A stretch of 6,469 nt of DNA, from contig JBJHCR010000346.1 in NCBI GenBank assembly GCA_050486105.1, positions 1-6,469 on the forward strand, in the 5' to 3' direction. This DNA is from JAEXNA01 sp050486105 (GTDB lineage: Bacteria; Vulcanimicrobiota; Xenobia; Xenobiales; JADMJV01). How positions within the stretch are numbered: position 1 is the first letter of the stretch; the number at the start of each line of letters is the position of its first letter. Shown here piece after piece: positions 6,098 to 6,469 of the stretch. The notes under the pieces are model-generated. The model did not search any database and had not been told where the DNA came from. It was given only the letters and a program-made list of their open reading frames with translations. Position numbers and translations under genes: made by a program.

Positions 6098-6188
6098 ATC
6101 CCGTACTCACCCGAACCGATCTCGTCGGCAGATCTGACCGAATCAGGCCAAAAGGGGTGTTCGCGTTCCAGGGAGGAAATTCATCTTT

Positions 6189-6196
6189 AGGGAAGG
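6189..6196 (+). promoter_or_regulatory. Ribosome binding site of the lipoprotein gene
   Basis: AGGGAAGG lies 7 nt before the ATG at 6204, a suitable distance, and supports that start even though it gives an unusually long N-terminal region before the main lipobox. Confidence 0.5.
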
Positions 6197-6203
6197 CTTG
6201 GGT

Positions 6204-6469
6204 ATGCGATTGCGTTATTCGAGGCCCAAGGCTCGGACTATCAGGTCCGCGCTCTCAATCTCCCTAGCGGCTTGCCAACGCCGTACCAGCCCCCTCAAGA
6301 TTTGGAGGATCCTGGTGGTCTGCGCTGCCCTCACCACAGTCCTAAGCACGGGTTGCTCGGCCAAAACCAGAGAGCAGCCTCCGGAAGCGGCCGAACCCAG
6401 ACGGACTTCTAGTCAATACCTTGGGTCATCCCTGGCCTGGCTGGAAGAGACCGAGCCGCCGCTCCCCGC
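6204..6469 (+). CDS. Probable lipoprotein, N-terminal part
   Basis: The plus-strand frame from ATG 6204 is open for 88 codons to the window end, so the C-terminus is missing. Residues 32-51 (LKIWRILVVCAALTTVLSTGC with K32 and R35 as the positive n-region) form a lipoprotein signal with C51 as the likely lipidated cysteine; the mature part begins SAKTREQPPEAAEPRRTSS, a polar linker typical of lipoproteins, and goes on to YLGSSLAWLEE. The first 31 residues are unusually long and basic, and they contain a second lipobox-like LAAC (C24) after a weak hydrophobic stretch, so the true start could be further downstream. The gene is divergent from rny and has its own ribosome site. The function cannot be told from the fragment. 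Confidence 0.6.
   Translation, partial: MRLRYSRPKARTIRSALSISLAACQRRTSPLKIWRILVVCAALTTVLSTGCSAKTREQPPEAAEPRRTSSQYLGSSLAWLEETEPPLP

Larger units (their letters stand above)
6086..6203. promoter_or_regulatory. Divergent intergenic region between rny and the lipoprotein gene
   Basis: This 118-nt spacer must hold the start signals for the minus-strand gene row and for the plus-strand lipoprotein gene unless the latter is read from elsewhere. I see no confident -35/-10 pair on either strand. It contains the 8-bp palindrome CAGATCTG at 6129-6136 flanked by CGG- and CCG-type arms, a possible operator. Confidence 0.35.

Noticed and set aside
1..6469. tRNA, rRNA, CRISPR arrays, insertion sequences, phage genes, rho-independent terminators
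   Set aside because: No cloverleaf, direct-repeat array, terminal inverted repeats with a transposase, or GC-stem plus T-run was seen on either strand.

Overview
The window is bacterial, gene-dense and moderately GC-rich by eye. It looks like a draft or metagenome-derived contig, because a run of exactly 10 N interrupts one gene. Ribonuclease Y, a PilZ protein, a GspF/PilC-type protein, exported proteins with Sec and lipoprotein signals, and frequent GTG/TTG starts fit a diderm or deep-branching bacterium with type IV pili or a type II secretion-like system. I cannot assign a phylum from sequence alone.

Layout: about 95% of the window is one tightly packed minus-strand gene row, read from right to left. 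The order is rny (ribonuclease Y), an unrecognised 196-aa protein, a PHP-family phosphoesterase, an 89-aa NuoC/EchD-like mini-protein, an exported TPR protein with an acidic tail, a TerB-like protein, a PilZ protein with extra domains, and the N-terminus of a GspF/PilC-family inner-membrane platform protein that runs off the left edge. Junctions are +57, +15, -11, +3, -4, -7 and +11 nt, which strongly suggests one transcription unit or translationally coupled blocks. To the right of rny, after a divergent spacer of about 120 nt, a plus-strand gene for a probable lipoprotein runs off the right edge. Both edge genes are partial.

How the genes may work together (inference): rny plus PHP looks like an RNA-turnover pair, with an endonuclease that starts decay and a PHP enzyme of the family that removes short RNAs or pAp. 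The distal genes (TPR, TerB-like, PilZ, GspF/PilC) look like a cell-surface or pilus-type module with possible c-di-GMP control. The 89-aa gene between the two blocks resembles only the core of the 30-kDa subunit of complex I / Ech hydrogenase, with no other respiratory subunit in view, and is the most unusual gene here.

Two points affect use of the sequence. The 10-N gap in rny appears to stand for about 55 missing bases, and the rny start may be an ATT codon upstream of the first conventional start.
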